This document shows positions 32,367-41,639 of a stretch of 45,579 nt of DNA, piece by piece. The first letter of the stretch is position 1; every line of letters begins with the position of its first letter. Under the pieces are notes generated by a model. The model saw nothing but the letters and a program-made list of their open reading frames with translations. It was not told where the DNA came from and did no database searches. Both the position numbers and the translations under genes were made by a program. The DNA comes from an uncultured Streptococcus sp. (GTDB lineage: Bacteria > Bacillota > Bacilli > Lactobacillales > Streptococcaceae), in the NCBI GenBank assembly GCA_934196125.1, contig CAKPVT010000009.1, positions 1 through 45,579 on the forward strand. Direction: 5' to 3'.

Positions 32367-35300
32367 TTACCCTTTAGTAAAATATTCAACGGCGCTACGG
32401 AACAAGTGTTGGTCTTTATTTCCTGGAATATTTTGGAAAAGACCGTCTTCGTAACGTTCTGAATGTCCCATTTTACCAATAATTTGACCGTTCTTACTTG
32501 TGATACCTTCAATCGCATTAACAGAACCGTTTGGATTGTATTTAGAATCCATACTTGGTTTACCGTCAAAGTCAACGTATTGGCTGAAGATTTGTCCATT
32601 ATCACGAAGTTCTGCAAATTCTTCATCTGTTACGACGAATTTACCTTCACCATGTGATACTGGAATAGCATGAACGTCACCCACTTCAACACCTGCAAGC
32701 CAAGGTGAATTCGTATTGGCAATACGTGTTTCAACCATTTTCGCCACGTGTTGGTTAGCATCATTGTAGAAAAGAGTTGGGCTTGTTTCAGTCGCATCTT
32801 CAAAGTTACCGTATGGAAGCAGACCTGATTTCACAAGGGCTTGGAATCCATTACAGATACCGATAATAAGACCGCCTTTTTCAATAAAGCTGTCAATAGC
32901 TGCGCGGACTTTTTGGCTCAACAAGATGTTGACAATGAATTTAGCCGAACCGTCTGGTTCATCAGCAGCTGAGAAACCACCTGCAAAGAAGATGATATTA
33001 GCTTTGCTGATATTGTCAACCATTGTGTCAACAGATGCTTCAATAGCTGCTTCATCAAGTGTCACAAATGGTACCAAGTTAACTTTTGCACCTGCTTGTT
33101 CAAAGACTTTAGCTGAATCGTACTCTGAGTTTGTACCAGGGAATACTGGGATGTAAACCAATGGTTCAGCAACTTTTTCACTTGCTTTAATCACTGCATC
33201 CGAAGCAACTGCTGGAACATCTTCAAGTTTTGTACTCTGTTCAAATTCAGTTGGATAAACATCTTCAAGTTTGCCCTCAAAGGCTGACAAAAGTTTATCG
33301 CCTGCAAGGTTGACACCATTGACAGCAAGTGTAAAGTCAGCTGTTGTTTCACCGATTTTGCTAACTTCAGCAATTTCTTCAGTAGAGGTAAAGATAAAGC
33401 CACCGAGTTGTGCTGTCAAGCTAGTTGCAAGCTCTCCCAATTCTACTTTAGCTCCGATATGGTTACCAAAAGCTGCAAGTGCCAAGCTTTCAATCACACC
33501 ACCATATTTAACAGCTGAAGCTGATGTGATATGGTGTGCTTTTTGAATCGCTTCAAATTTAGCAAAATTAGCTTTAATCAAATCAAAATCAATCTCTTGT
33601 GAAATAGCTTGCCCTGGAATGTAGTAAATGTATTCATCTGCTGCTTTAAATTCTGGCGAAAGAACATTACGACTATCAGCTGTTGTCACACCAAAAGCAA
33701 CCAATGTTGGTGGTACTGTCAATTCTTCAAATGTACCAGACATTGAGTCTTTACCACCAATTGATGGTAAACCAAGTTGCAATTGCGCTTCGATTGACCC
33801 AAGAAGGGCTGAGACTGGTTGTCCAAAGCGTTCAGCTTGTTTACCCATACGTTGGAAATATTCTTGATAAGAGAAGCGTGCTTTAGACCAATTCGCACCT
33901 GTTGCCACCAAACGCGCTGTTGCTTCGATAACAGCATAAGCTGCACCATGATATGGTGACCATTCAGCAATATAAGGGTTGAACCCTTGTGCCATAACTG
34001 ACGTTGTTGTTGTTACACCGTTTTGAACAGGAAGTTTTTGAACTGAACTTTCTGTTGGTGTGATTTGATAACGACCACCAATCGGATGATTAACCGTTGA
34101 ACGACCAACAGAGCTATCAAAGATGGTTTGTAAACCTTTTTGACTAGCGTGATTAAGGTCAGAAAGAACATTTACAGTATCAGATTCAAGTGTCGCAGCT
34201 GAAGTGGTACGTTGTTCTGGCATGTCAACTTGACTGTCAACAACATTAGCATCAACCACCACGCGCACACCGTTTGTATCAAGGAAACGACGTTCAATAT
34301 CAACGATTGTTTGATCATTCCAAGTCATAACAAGATTTGGTTTTTCAGTAACTGTGGCAACCACTACCGCATCAATATTTTCTTTATGACATTCTGCCAC
34401 GAAATCCTCAACATCTTTCGGACAAACCACGACAGCCATACGTTCTTGTGATTCAGAAATGGCAATTTCAGTTCCATTAAGTCCTTGGTATTTCAAAGGC
34501 ACTTTGTCAAGATCGATTTCAAGACCGTCAGCTAATTCACCAATTGCCACACAGACACCACCAGCACCAAAGTCGTTTGATTTTTTTATGAGGCGAGTCA
34601 CATTACCATTACGGAAAAGACGTTGAATTTTACGTTCTTCAATGGCATTCCCTTTTTGTACTTCTGCACCAGCTGTTTCAACAGATTCAACCGTTTGAAC
34701 TTTAGATGAACCAGTTGCACCACCGACACCGTCACGACCAGTTTTACCACCGAGGAGAATAATCACATCACCAGCTTCTGGTTTCTTACGAACAACATTT
34801 CCCTTAGGAGCTGCACCAACAACGGCACCGAGTTCCATACGTTTAGCGACGAATCCCGGGTGGAAATATTCTTTAACATAAGTTGTAGCAAGACCGATTT
34901 GGTTACCATATGAAGAATAACCATGTGCCGCTGTTTTAGAAATCACTTGTTGTGGCAATTTACCAAGACGTGTTTCTGAAATTGGTGTTGTAATATCACC
35001 AGCACCTGAAATACGCATCGCTTGATAAACATAAGAACGTCCTGACAATGGGTCGCGGATTGCACCACCGATACACGTTGCGGCACCACCAAATGGTTCA
35101 ATTTCCGTTGGGTGATTGTGTGTTTCATTCTTGAACATCAAAAGCCATGGTTCTTTAACACCGTTCACATCAACTTCAATTTCAACAGAACATGCGTTAA
35201 TTTCGTCTGACACTTCCATATCGTCCAAGCGACCATTCGCACGTTCATAACGACCAAAGATTGTCGCCATGTCCATCAATGTTTGTGGCTTTTCAGAACG

Positions 35301-36092
35301 TCCAAGTTCATCACGCATAGCAATATATTTATCATAAGTTGCCTGTAATTGTTTTTGGAATTTAGACGCTGAGAAATCAAGATGTTTAAGCTCAGTTTCG
35401 AAAGTTGTGTGGCGGCAGTGGTCTGACCAATAAGTATCCAAAACTTTCAATTCTGTTTCCGTTGGCACGCGCCCAATTGATTTGAAGTACTCTTGGATAA
35501 AGACAAGGTCATCAACCTCCATCGCCAAACTTTGTTCAGCTTTATAATCAGCAAATTCAGTCGCTGTATAAGTCTTGAAGAAATCAAGATTTGGAATCGT
35601 TTTGTCTGATTCTGAAAATGCCTGTGACGCAATTCCTGTTGTAATATCTTTAAAACGAGAATCTACTGGATTAAGAAGATAATTCTTAACCGCATCAAGT
35701 TCAGCAATATCAATATCCTTGTTAACAAGATAAAGTTGAGCCGTATTAACTGTTACATCATTACTACTGCCAAGAAGAAGCAATGCTTCTTGTGATGACG
35801 CTGCACGTTGGTCAAATTGACCCGGAAGTGATTCAATGGCAAAGAAGGCATAGTTAGCAAGTTCAGCAACCACATCACTCTCATCCAAAATATTATCCGT
35901 TACTTGTTCAGAAAAAATGTGTTTTTCAGCACGTTCGAAAAGCGAATCTGCTAAATTAAAAACATCGTAAACTTGAATAATGCGTAAATCAGTTAAACTT
36001 GTTAATTGAAGATTGTGTTTGAGTTCTTTAACAAGCGCCTGAGCCTTAATGTTAAAATTTGATTTTTTCTCAACGAAAATTCGTTTATTCAT
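32367..36092 (-). CDS. purL: Phosphoribosylformylglycinamidine synthase, single-chain
   Basis: This large enzyme converts FGAR and glutamine to FGAM. It has 1241 residues, the fused form that replaces PurS, PurQ and PurL of Bacillus. The synthetase part contains LDTYWSDHCRHTTFETELKH and NETHNHPTEIEPFGGAATC. The C-terminal glutaminase domain (about 975-1241) has IGICNGFQALVKSGLLPYG with the Cys nucleophile, and VSHGEGKFV. Streptococci use this long form. It is preceded by purC and followed by purF. Confidence 0.98.
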   Translation of the reverse strand: MNKRIFVEKKSNFNIKAQALVKELKHNLQLTSLTDLRIIQVYDVFNLADSLFERAEKHIFSEQVTDNILDESDVVAELANYAFFAIESLPGQFDQRAASSQEALLLLGSSNDVTVNTAQLYLVNKDIDIAELDAVKNYLLNPVDSRFKDITTGIASQAFSESDKTIPNLDFFKTYTATEFADYKAEQSLAMEVDDLVFIQEYFKSIGRVPTETELKVLDTYWSDHCRHTTFETELKHLDFSASKFQKQLQATYDKYIAMRDELGRSEKPQTLMDMATIFGRYERANGRLDDMEVSDEINACSVEIEVDVNGVKEPWLLMFKNETHNHPTEIEPFGGAATCIGGAIRDPLSGRSYVYQAMRISGAGDITTPISETRLGKLPQQVISKTAAHGYSSYGNQIGLATTYVKEYFHPGFVAKRMELGAVVGAAPKGNVVRKKPEAGDVIILLGGKTGRDGVGGATGSSKVQTVESVETAGAEVQKGNAIEERKIQRLFRNGNVTRLIKKSNDFGAGGVCVAIGELADGLEIDLDKVPLKYQGLNGTEIAISESQERMAVVVCPKDVEDFVAECHKENIDAVVVATVTEKPNLVMTWNDQTIVDIERRFLDTNGVRVVVDANVVDSQVDMPEQRTTSAATLESDTVNVLSDLNHASQKGLQTIFDSSVGRSTVNHPIGGRYQITPTESSVQKLPVQNGVTTTTSVMAQGFNPYIAEWSPYHGAAYAVIEATARLVATGANWSKARFSYQEYFQRMGKQAERFGQPVSALLGSIEAQLQLGLPSIGGKDSMSGTFEELTVPPTLVAFGVTTADSRNVLSPEFKAADEYIYYIPGQAISQEIDFDLIKANFAKFEAIQKAHHITSASAVKYGGVIESLALAAFGNHIGAKVELGELATSLTAQLGGFIFTSTEEIAEVSKIGETTADFTLAVNGVNLAGDKLLSAFEGKLEDVYPTEFEQSTKLEDVPAVASDAVIKASEKVAEPLVYIPVFPGTNSEYDSAKVFEQAGAKVNLVPFVTLDEAAIEASVDTMVDNISKANIIFFAGGFSAADEPDGSAKFIVNILLSQKVRAAIDSFIEKGGLIIGICNGFQALVKSGLLPYGNFEDATETSPTLFYNDANQHVAKMVETRIANTNSPWLAGVEVGDVHAIPVSHGEGKFVVTDEEFAELRDNGQIFSQYVDFDGKPSMDSKYNPNGSVNAIEGITSKNGQIIGKMGHSERYEDGLFQNIPGNKDQHLFRSAVEYFTKG

Positions 36093-36143
36093 TTTTTACC
36101 CTTTTTAGAATTCTTCTTTCTACTTAATTAGAAATCACAGTTT

Positions 36144-36854
36144 TTAGTTAAGCCCTTTGAGTTTTTCAAGGACAACTTCGTAAACATCTGTCAAACTACC
36201 TAAATCACGACGGAAAACATCTTTATCCATGTGATGACCTTCAGCATCCCAAAGACGGCAGTTATCTGGTGAAAATTCATCCGCAAGAATAATTTTGCCA
36301 TCTTTGTCTTTACCAAATTCCAATTTGAAATCAATCAAATTAAGACTAATTTGACTGAACCAATCTTTCAAAAGGTCATTAATACGACGTGTTTCTGCTT
36401 TGATATAAGCAATATCTTCATCACTTGCAATACCAAGGAATTTTACGTGTTCATCATTGATAAATGGGTCATCCAAATCATCATTTTTGTAGTAAAATTC
36501 AACGATTGGAGTATCTAATTTGATTCCTTCTTCAACACCAAAGCGTTTTGAGAATGAACCTGCAGTAACATTACGCAAAACAACTTCAAGTGGAACAATA
36601 TCAACTTTTTTATTTAATTGTTCGGTTTCTGACAATTGTTTAACAAAGTGAGTCGCCACACCTGCTTCATTCAATTTCGTAAAAATTAAAGATGAGATTT
36701 GATTGTTAAGAACGCCTTTACCTTTAATAGTCTCTTTACGAGCACCATTAAGCATTGTCGCTTGGTCTTTATAGACTGAAACAATCAAATTCTCATCTTC
36801 TGATGTAGTGTAAATATCTTTTGCTTTTCCCGTATAAATAAGTTGCCGTAACAT
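36144..36854 (-). CDS. purC: Phosphoribosylaminoimidazole-succinocarboxamide synthase
   Basis: It joins aspartate to CAIR using ATP. It has 236 residues. It starts MLRQLIYTGKAKDIYTTSED and contains VPLEVVLRNVTAGSF and LADEFSPDNCRLWD, both SAICAR synthetase signatures. It is the first gene of the operon and lies 51 bases before purL. The ribosome binding site is a modest AAAGG. Confidence 0.97.
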   Translation of the reverse strand: MLRQLIYTGKAKDIYTTSEDENLIVSVYKDQATMLNGARKETIKGKGVLNNQISSLIFTKLNEAGVATHFVKQLSETEQLNKKVDIVPLEVVLRNVTAGSFSKRFGVEEGIKLDTPIVEFYYKNDDLDDPFINDEHVKFLGIASDEDIAYIKAETRRINDLLKDWFSQISLNLIDFKLEFGKDKDGKIILADEFSPDNCRLWDAEGHHMDKDVFRRDLGSLTDVYEVVLEKLKGLN

Positions 36855-36887
36855 GTTTTTGTTCGCCTTTCGCTTTTATTCTACTAA

Positions 36888-36916
36888 ATTTTAACATATG
36901 ATGTTACCAAATTCAA
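36888..36916 (-). promoter_or_regulatory. Promoter of the purine operon
   Basis: TTGAAT (36911-36916) and TAAAAT (36888-36893) are 17 bases apart on the minus strand, with TGT before the -10 giving an extended -10. Transcription would start near 36881, about 27 bases before purC. Confidence 0.75.
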
Positions 36917-36948
36917 CATTTAGCAGACTTTTTAACGAAATAAAAATA

Positions 36949-36977
36949 AAAACGTTCGAAATTAACGAACGTTTTTG
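36949..36977 (-). terminator. Terminator after the acyl carrier protein gene
   Basis: AAAAACGTTCG and CGAACGTTTTT form an eleven-base-pair stem with a seven-base loop, followed by T-rich sequence on the minus strand. It begins right after the acp stop. It contains the PurBox-like site. Confidence 0.8.
36951..36963 (-). promoter_or_regulatory. PurBox-like PurR site
   Basis: On the minus strand AATTTCGAACGTT matches the lactococcal PurBox AWWWCCGAACWWT at all but two positions. Its centre is about 74 bases upstream of the predicted purC transcription start. In Lactococcus, PurR activates pur promoters from a PurBox at about -76. The role here is inferred. Confidence 0.5.
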
Positions 36978-36978
36978 A

Positions 36979-37239
36979 TTAATTTACGCAATCATAGAGA
37001 TATTCCATCATTTCTCCCATACATTTCATGTTTTCAACATCTTCATCAGGGATTTCCAAACGAAACTCATCTTCTAAATTAATGATGAATTCCATCAAAG
37101 CAATTGAATCAACTCCCAAATCATCATGAAGACTTGTAGTTTGTGTAATCTTCATATCTGGTTTATTCATTTGCTCCTTAATGATGAAACTAATCCTTTT
37201 AAAAATAGCCTCTTTTGTCGTTTCATCCTCCCTTTTCAT
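36979..37239 (-). CDS. Acyl carrier protein (second copy type)
   Basis: An 86-residue protein of the ACP fold carries acyl chains on phosphopantetheine. The attachment site is DSIALMEF with Ser45 (family DSL; here DSI). It starts MKREDETTKEAIFKRISFII and is acidic. It overlaps the plsX stop by one base, so it is coupled to phospholipid synthesis. Streptococci usually have another ACP within the fab cluster; this copy likely serves PlsX or host fatty-acid use. Confidence 0.88.
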   Translation of the reverse strand: MKREDETTKEAIFKRISFIIKEQMNKPDMKITQTTSLHDDLGVDSIALMEFIINLEDEFRLEIPDEDVENMKCMGEMMEYLYDCVN

Positions 37240-38234
37240 TAGTCTTTTGGTGTGAATGCTTCAACCAATTGACCAACAACATTTGTATCTAACATCTTAC
37301 GAGCTTGTCTAATAGTATAGTAAACAGCTTGCGCATCACTTGAACCATGGCATTTCACAACAGGTGCTTTAAGACCAAAAAGAACCGCACCACCTGCACT
37401 TGAATAATCCATAGTATCTTTTAGACTATACAAACTATCTTTTAATAGAAGGGCTCCTAATTTAGCTTTCCATCCACCTGATTTAATAGAAGATTTCAAG
37501 CTTCCCATAATATTAAGAGCAGTTCCTTCCATTGTTTTTAAGACAGCGTTTCCCGTGAAACCATCCGATACCACAACGTCTGCAACATCATTCATCAAAT
37601 CACGCGCTTCAACATTTCCGACAAAGTTCAAAGAAGCATCTTCTACTAATAGCGCATAAGCTTCTTTATGAAGTGGATCACCTTTCGTTACCTCAGTTCC
37701 GTTATTAAGCAAACCAACACGTGGCTTAGTAATATCACGAACATTCTTCGCATAAAATGACCCTAAAATAGCATACTGATGTAAATGTTTAGGGGTATTC
37801 TCAGCATTAGCCCCAAGGTCCAACATATCATACCCTTTACCATCGAGTGTTGGCAAAGTGGACATAAGCCCTGGACGATCAATACCTTTAATACGCCCAA
37901 CAACGAATAGCCCTGCCGCAAGGAGCGCACCTGTATTCCCTGCTGAAATGACAGCATCTGCTGTTCCTTCTTTTACAGCTTGTGCCCCAAGTACCATGCT
38001 AGCTTTCTTCTTACGACGAATAGCTTTAGCTGGTTCATCATCTGAATTAATTTTTTCTTCTGTATGAATAATTGAAACACGCTCTGTTGCAGTCAAATAC
38101 TCTTTTATCTTAGATTCATCTCCATAAAGTTGAATTTCAATATCTGAGAATTCTGCTAACGCACGATTAACTCCTTCGATAATAGCTTTAGGGGCATTGT
38201 CGCCACCCATAGCATCAACAGCAATTTTTTTCAT
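37239..38234 (-). CDS. plsX: Phosphate acyltransferase PlsX
   Basis: It makes acyl-phosphate from acyl-ACP for PlsY at the membrane surface. It has 331 residues. It starts MKKIAVDAMGGDNAPKAIIE and contains DAVISAGNTGALLAAGLFVV and VSDGFTGNAVLKTMEGTAL. I start at 38232-38234, the family start, with GAGGA about ten bases upstream. The 26 extra in-frame codons to 38312 run into the promoter. Confidence 0.96.
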   Translation of the reverse strand: MKKIAVDAMGGDNAPKAIIEGVNRALAEFSDIEIQLYGDESKIKEYLTATERVSIIHTEEKINSDDEPAKAIRRKKKASMVLGAQAVKEGTADAVISAGNTGALLAAGLFVVGRIKGIDRPGLMSTLPTLDGKGYDMLDLGANAENTPKHLHQYAILGSFYAKNVRDITKPRVGLLNNGTEVTKGDPLHKEAYALLVEDASLNFVGNVEARDLMNDVADVVVSDGFTGNAVLKTMEGTALNIMGSLKSSIKSGGWKAKLGALLLKDSLYSLKDTMDYSSAGGAVLFGLKAPVVKCHGSSDAQAVYYTIRQARKMLDTNVVGQLVEAFTPKD

Positions 38235-38267
38235 ATCAATTTTTTCCTCACAAAACATTATCACTTC

Positions 38268-38296
38268 ATTATAGCATGATTCCCAATTTTTTTCAG
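38268..38296 (-). promoter_or_regulatory. Promoter of plsX-acp
   Basis: An extended -10, TGCTATAAT (TATAAT at 38268-38273), is 17 bases from a weak -35 CTGAAA (38291-38296). It lies 34 bases upstream of the plsX start. Confidence 0.6.
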
Positions 38297-38365
38297 TTCC
38301 AGAAAATATCACAATACCTTTTCAAAAAGATGTCTTCTCAATGACACACCTCTAAATAAAAAGCT

Positions 38366-38400
38366 GTCAGTGCTCACTCTACAAATCAAGCAGCACTAAC
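38366..38400 (-). terminator. Terminator after recO
   Basis: GTCAGTGCT and AGCACTAAC pair with one mismatch around a 17-base loop, followed by AGCTTTTT on the minus strand. It begins five bases after the recO stop. Confidence 0.65.
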
Positions 38401-38405
38401 AACCA

Positions 38406-39161
38406 TTATTTCATAATATTTCCCCAAGCCCCTAAATCATCAATGAATTTTTTACTTTTCAAACGAAGACCGACATAATTATCATAAATATCATCAATAA
38501 ATAAACGCAATTTTTGTTTCATCTCAGGCTTAACTGAAATCGTCTTTAATTCATCAAAATGAATGGCTTGAAATTGGTCCACCAGGTACAGCACATTCGG
38601 ATCAAGATGACTACGATAATCATCTTTACCATAATGCTCTGGACAAAGCAGACCAGAATATTTGTGCGAAAAGTCAAAGGGCAATCCAGCCCGATGACAA
38701 AAAGCACACTCATGAAAATTAAGACTAACACCAAATCGTTCTAAAAGTTGAATCTCAAAAATATTAGTCAAAATTTCGTAGTCAAGTCCCTCTTCCATTA
38801 AGGAAAGCGTCTTATTAACAAATGCAAACAACTGCAGGTCTGCCACACCATCTGGCACAGCTGCATCCGCCAATGCTGTCACATAAGAAGCATAGGACAA
38901 CTTAAACAAATCTGCATTAATTTCCTTAAAAGACTCAACTTCCTTATAATCTTCAACGAAAGACAGACCTGTATCATTAATTTTTAAAATAAATTTTGCC
39001 ACCGTTAACGGCTGAATAACAGAATTAAACCGAGATTTACCAGCATGTTTAACAAAAAACATATGCTTTCCATTGGTTTCTGTAAAAATTTTGACTAGCT
39101 TATCATCCTCACGATAATTACGATTATAGAGGACAAGACCATAAGTTTCCTTAGTTTGCAT
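38406..39161 (-). CDS. recO: DNA repair protein RecO
   Basis: It helps load RecA on SSB-coated gaps in the RecFOR pathway. It has 251 residues. The N-terminal OB fold starts MQTKETYGLVLYNRNYREDD. A zinc-finger-like cluster is CAFCHRAG and GLLCPEHY in the C-terminal half. It overlaps the upstream aminotransferase gene by eleven bases. Confidence 0.95.
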   Translation of the reverse strand: MQTKETYGLVLYNRNYREDDKLVKIFTETNGKHMFFVKHAGKSRFNSVIQPLTVAKFILKINDTGLSFVEDYKEVESFKEINADLFKLSYASYVTALADAAVPDGVADLQLFAFVNKTLSLMEEGLDYEILTNIFEIQLLERFGVSLNFHECAFCHRAGLPFDFSHKYSGLLCPEHYGKDDYRSHLDPNVLYLVDQFQAIHFDELKTISVKPEMKQKLRLFIDDIYDNYVGLRLKSKKFIDDLGAWGNIMK

Positions 39162-40326
39162 GTTCTTCCATAAATTCTTTCAAGCGTTCCATCGCTGTTG
39201 TGATTGTTTCCATGCTAGCCGCATAAGAAAGACGTAGATAACCCTCACCATACTTACCAAAAGCCACACCAGGAATGAAAGCAACTGCTTTTTCACGCGC
39301 AAAATCTTGACAGAACTTAAACGAATCTTGTTCATAACCAGCAGGAATTTTCGCAAAAATGTAAAAAGCACCGTCTGGTTTAATAATCTTAAAGCCAAGA
39401 GCAGACATCTTATCAATAATATAATCACGACGTTTGATATATTCAACTTTCATCGGTAGTGCATCATCTTTACCAGCAGAAAGAGCTTCAATCGCAGCAA
39501 ATTGAGTCATTGTCGCAGCAGCCGTTACCAAATATTGGTGACTCTTAATCAACTGTGCTGTGAAAATAGCTGGCGCAAAAATCAAACCAATTCGCCAACC
39601 AGTCATAGCATGAGATTTTGAAAGCCCATTAATCAAAATCGTTTGCTCTGGAAGATATTCAGCAATTGACACATGCGGTTCATCATTATAAGTCAATTCA
39701 GAATACACTTCATCTGAGATAACAAAAACATCATATTTTTTAAGAACATCAGCCAAAGCCTTAATTTGCTCACGTGAATAAGTCACACCAGTTGGATTAG
39801 TTGGATAATTAAGTAAAACTGCTTTTAATTTATCACCTTGTTCCAAAATCGCTTTTTCAAGCATTTCTGGTGTCAATACGAAATCATTTGCCGTTGTATC
39901 AATTTCAACAATTTCAGCACCAACAAGATTTGCAATTGGCTCATACCCAGGATAAGCTGGCGCTGGCAAAAGAACCGTATCACCTTGTTCCAAAATCGCT
40001 GTCAAAGTCGCTGACAAAGCTTCCGTTGCACCAATCGTAACCAAAATTTCATTGTCAGGATTGTAAGACAAATTGTATTTTGACTTCACAAAATCTGCAG
40101 CAGCTTGGCGAAGCGCTGGCAACCCTGCCATACCAGTATAATGTGATTGATTCGCATCAATAGCCGCTTTGCCAGCTCCTTTTACATGGTCAGGAGTTGT
40201 AAAATCAGGCTCACCCAAAGTTAACTTCATAATCCTTGGCACGTCTGAAATTGATTGGTCAAATTGACGAATCAATGATACTTCGATTTTATCTAAGTTT
40301 TTATTAAAACGGTTTGTTAAACTCAT
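39151..40326 (-). CDS. Class I/II pyridoxal phosphate aminotransferase (AraT-like)
   Basis: A 391-residue fold-type I aminotransferase. The PLP lysine is Lys237 in GLSKSHAMTGWRIG. Asp205 (FVISDEVYSEL) and Asn177 (YPTNPTG) complete cofactor binding. Streptococcal genes next to recO are often named araT, an aromatic or broad amino-acid aminotransferase, but the substrate cannot be read from sequence. A TATAAT at 40355-40360 and a GAGGTGA site precede the ATG. The start MSLTNRFNKNLDKIEVSLIR is typical. Confidence 0.9.
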   Translation of the reverse strand: MSLTNRFNKNLDKIEVSLIRQFDQSISDVPRIMKLTLGEPDFTTPDHVKGAGKAAIDANQSHYTGMAGLPALRQAAADFVKSKYNLSYNPDNEILVTIGATEALSATLTAILEQGDTVLLPAPAYPGYEPIANLVGAEIVEIDTTANDFVLTPEMLEKAILEQGDKLKAVLLNYPTNPTGVTYSREQIKALADVLKKYDVFVISDEVYSELTYNDEPHVSIAEYLPEQTILINGLSKSHAMTGWRIGLIFAPAIFTAQLIKSHQYLVTAAATMTQFAAIEALSAGKDDALPMKVEYIKRRDYIIDKMSALGFKIIKPDGAFYIFAKIPAGYEQDSFKFCQDFAREKAVAFIPGVAFGKYGEGYLRLSYAASMETITTAMERLKEFMEEHAN

Positions 40327-40395
40327 AGTCTCACCTCAAAATCTAATTACATCTATTATACATAAAATTCAGATAATTAAACAGCCTTTTTAGAC

Positions 40396-40404
40396 TTATC
40401 CACA
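40396..40404 (+). promoter_or_regulatory. DnaA box 1
   Basis: Perfect TTATCCACA. It lies between the aminotransferase and prs genes, 37 bases from a second perfect box. Confidence 0.7.
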
Positions 40405-40432
40405 GCTCTATCTTTAAAAAGATTTTATTAAA

Positions 40433-40441
40433 TTATCCACA
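40433..40441 (+). promoter_or_regulatory. DnaA box 2
   Basis: Perfect TTATCCACA in the same orientation as box 1. The two boxes flank an AT-rich stretch. They may titrate DnaA or let DnaA regulate the aminotransferase-recO transcript. Confidence 0.7.
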
Positions 40442-40471
40442 TGTTAATATTGTCCAAAATAATTTAAACAG

Positions 40472-40503
40472 AAAAACCGTCAGGCAAAAATCCAACGGTT
40501 TTT
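40472..40503 (-). terminator. Terminator after prs
   Basis: AAAAACCGT and ACGGTTTTT form a nine-base-pair stem with a T-run on the minus strand. It begins about 25 bases after the prs stop. Confidence 0.75.
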
Positions 40504-40528
40504 AACATGAAAGCTAATAAAAGTCGTC

Positions 40529-41497
40529 TTATTTAGCAGTTCCCATTTCAAATAATGGTGACAAAGAACGTTTTTCGTGAATACGAGTAATTGCTTCAGC
40601 AATTAATTCAGCGATTGAAATTTGTTCAATCTTGTCAATCAAACGTTCTTCTGGAAGATAGATAGTATCCAAAACAACCAATTTTTGAATAGCTGATTTT
40701 TCAATATTTTCAAGTGCAGGACCAGAAAGAACAGGGTGAGTACATGATGCATACACCGCTGTTGCACCAGCTTCAGCAAGAGCATCCGCTGCGTGACAAA
40801 TAGTACCTGCCGTGTCAATCATATCATCAATCAAGATACATTTTTTACCTTTAACATTACCAATGATGTTCATAACTTCACTGGTATTCATTTTAGTAAC
40901 ACTACGACGTTTATCAATGATAGCAATCGGTGTTTGGAGGAATTGTGCCAATTTACGAGCACGTGTCACACCACCATGGTCAGGACTAACAACAACAACA
41001 TCGTCTCCAACCAATCCATGACGATCAAAGTAATCAGCGATCAATGGAGCACCCATCAAATGATCAACTGGAATATCAAAGAACCCTTGAATTTGAGCGG
41101 CGTGCAAATCAACAGTCAAAAGACGATCAACTCCTGCAACTTCAAGCATATTAGCTACTAATTTAGAAGTAATCGGTTCACGTGAACGAGCTTTACGGTC
41201 TTGACGAGCATAACCATAGTAAGGAATAACCACACTAATTTTTTCAGCACTAGCACGTTTAAGCGCATCAACCATAATCAAGATTTCCATCAAGTTATCG
41301 TTAACTGATGAGCTAGTTGACTGCAAAATAAAGACATGGTCGCCGCGAATTGATTCTTCAATGTTTACTTGGATTTCACCATCAGAAAATTGACGAACAG
41401 TTGATTTTCCGAGTTGAATTCCCATAGCTGAAGCTACTTTTTCTGCTAATTCTTTGTTTGACGATAAGGCAAACAATTTTAAATCAGAATAAGACAT
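40529..41497 (-). CDS. prs: Ribose-phosphate pyrophosphokinase
   Basis: It makes PRPP from ribose 5-phosphate and ATP, the precursor for the purine operon nearby. It has 322 residues. It starts MSYSDLKLFALSSNKELAEK. The ATP-binding flexible loop is YYGYARQDRKARSREPIT, and the PRPP site is CILIDDMIDTAGT. I start at 41495-41497, with GGAGG five bases upstream; an in-frame ATG four codons earlier overlaps that site. It has its own promoter. Confidence 0.96.
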   Translation of the reverse strand: MSYSDLKLFALSSNKELAEKVASAMGIQLGKSTVRQFSDGEIQVNIEESIRGDHVFILQSTSSSVNDNLMEILIMVDALKRASAEKISVVIPYYGYARQDRKARSREPITSKLVANMLEVAGVDRLLTVDLHAAQIQGFFDIPVDHLMGAPLIADYFDRHGLVGDDVVVVSPDHGGVTRARKLAQFLQTPIAIIDKRRSVTKMNTSEVMNIIGNVKGKKCILIDDMIDTAGTICHAADALAEAGATAVYASCTHPVLSGPALENIEKSAIQKLVVLDTIYLPEERLIDKIEQISIAELIAEAITRIHEKRSLSPLFEMGTAK

Positions 41498-41526
41498 GAT
41501 TTCCTCCAAAGTTTTTATCCTATACC

Positions 41527-41555
41527 ATTTTAACGTTTTTTCAAGTATTTTTCAA
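41527..41555 (-). promoter_or_regulatory. Promoter of prs
   Basis: TTGAAA (41550-41555) and TAAAAT (41527-41532) are 17 bases apart on the minus strand, about 30 bases upstream of the prs ATG. Confidence 0.6.
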
Positions 41556-41610
41556 TGACAAATCCGTTAAATCCCTATAAATACAAGGAAATCCGAGTAA
41601 AAAGAAAAAA

Positions 41611-41630
41611 GAGAAGGAAAATTCCTTCTC
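41611..41630 (-). terminator. Terminator after pcsB
   Basis: A perfect nine-base-pair stem, GAGAAGGAA with TTCCTTCTC, followed by six T residues on the minus strand, nine bases after the pcsB stop. Confidence 0.85.
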
Positions 41631-41639
41631 AAATATTTA

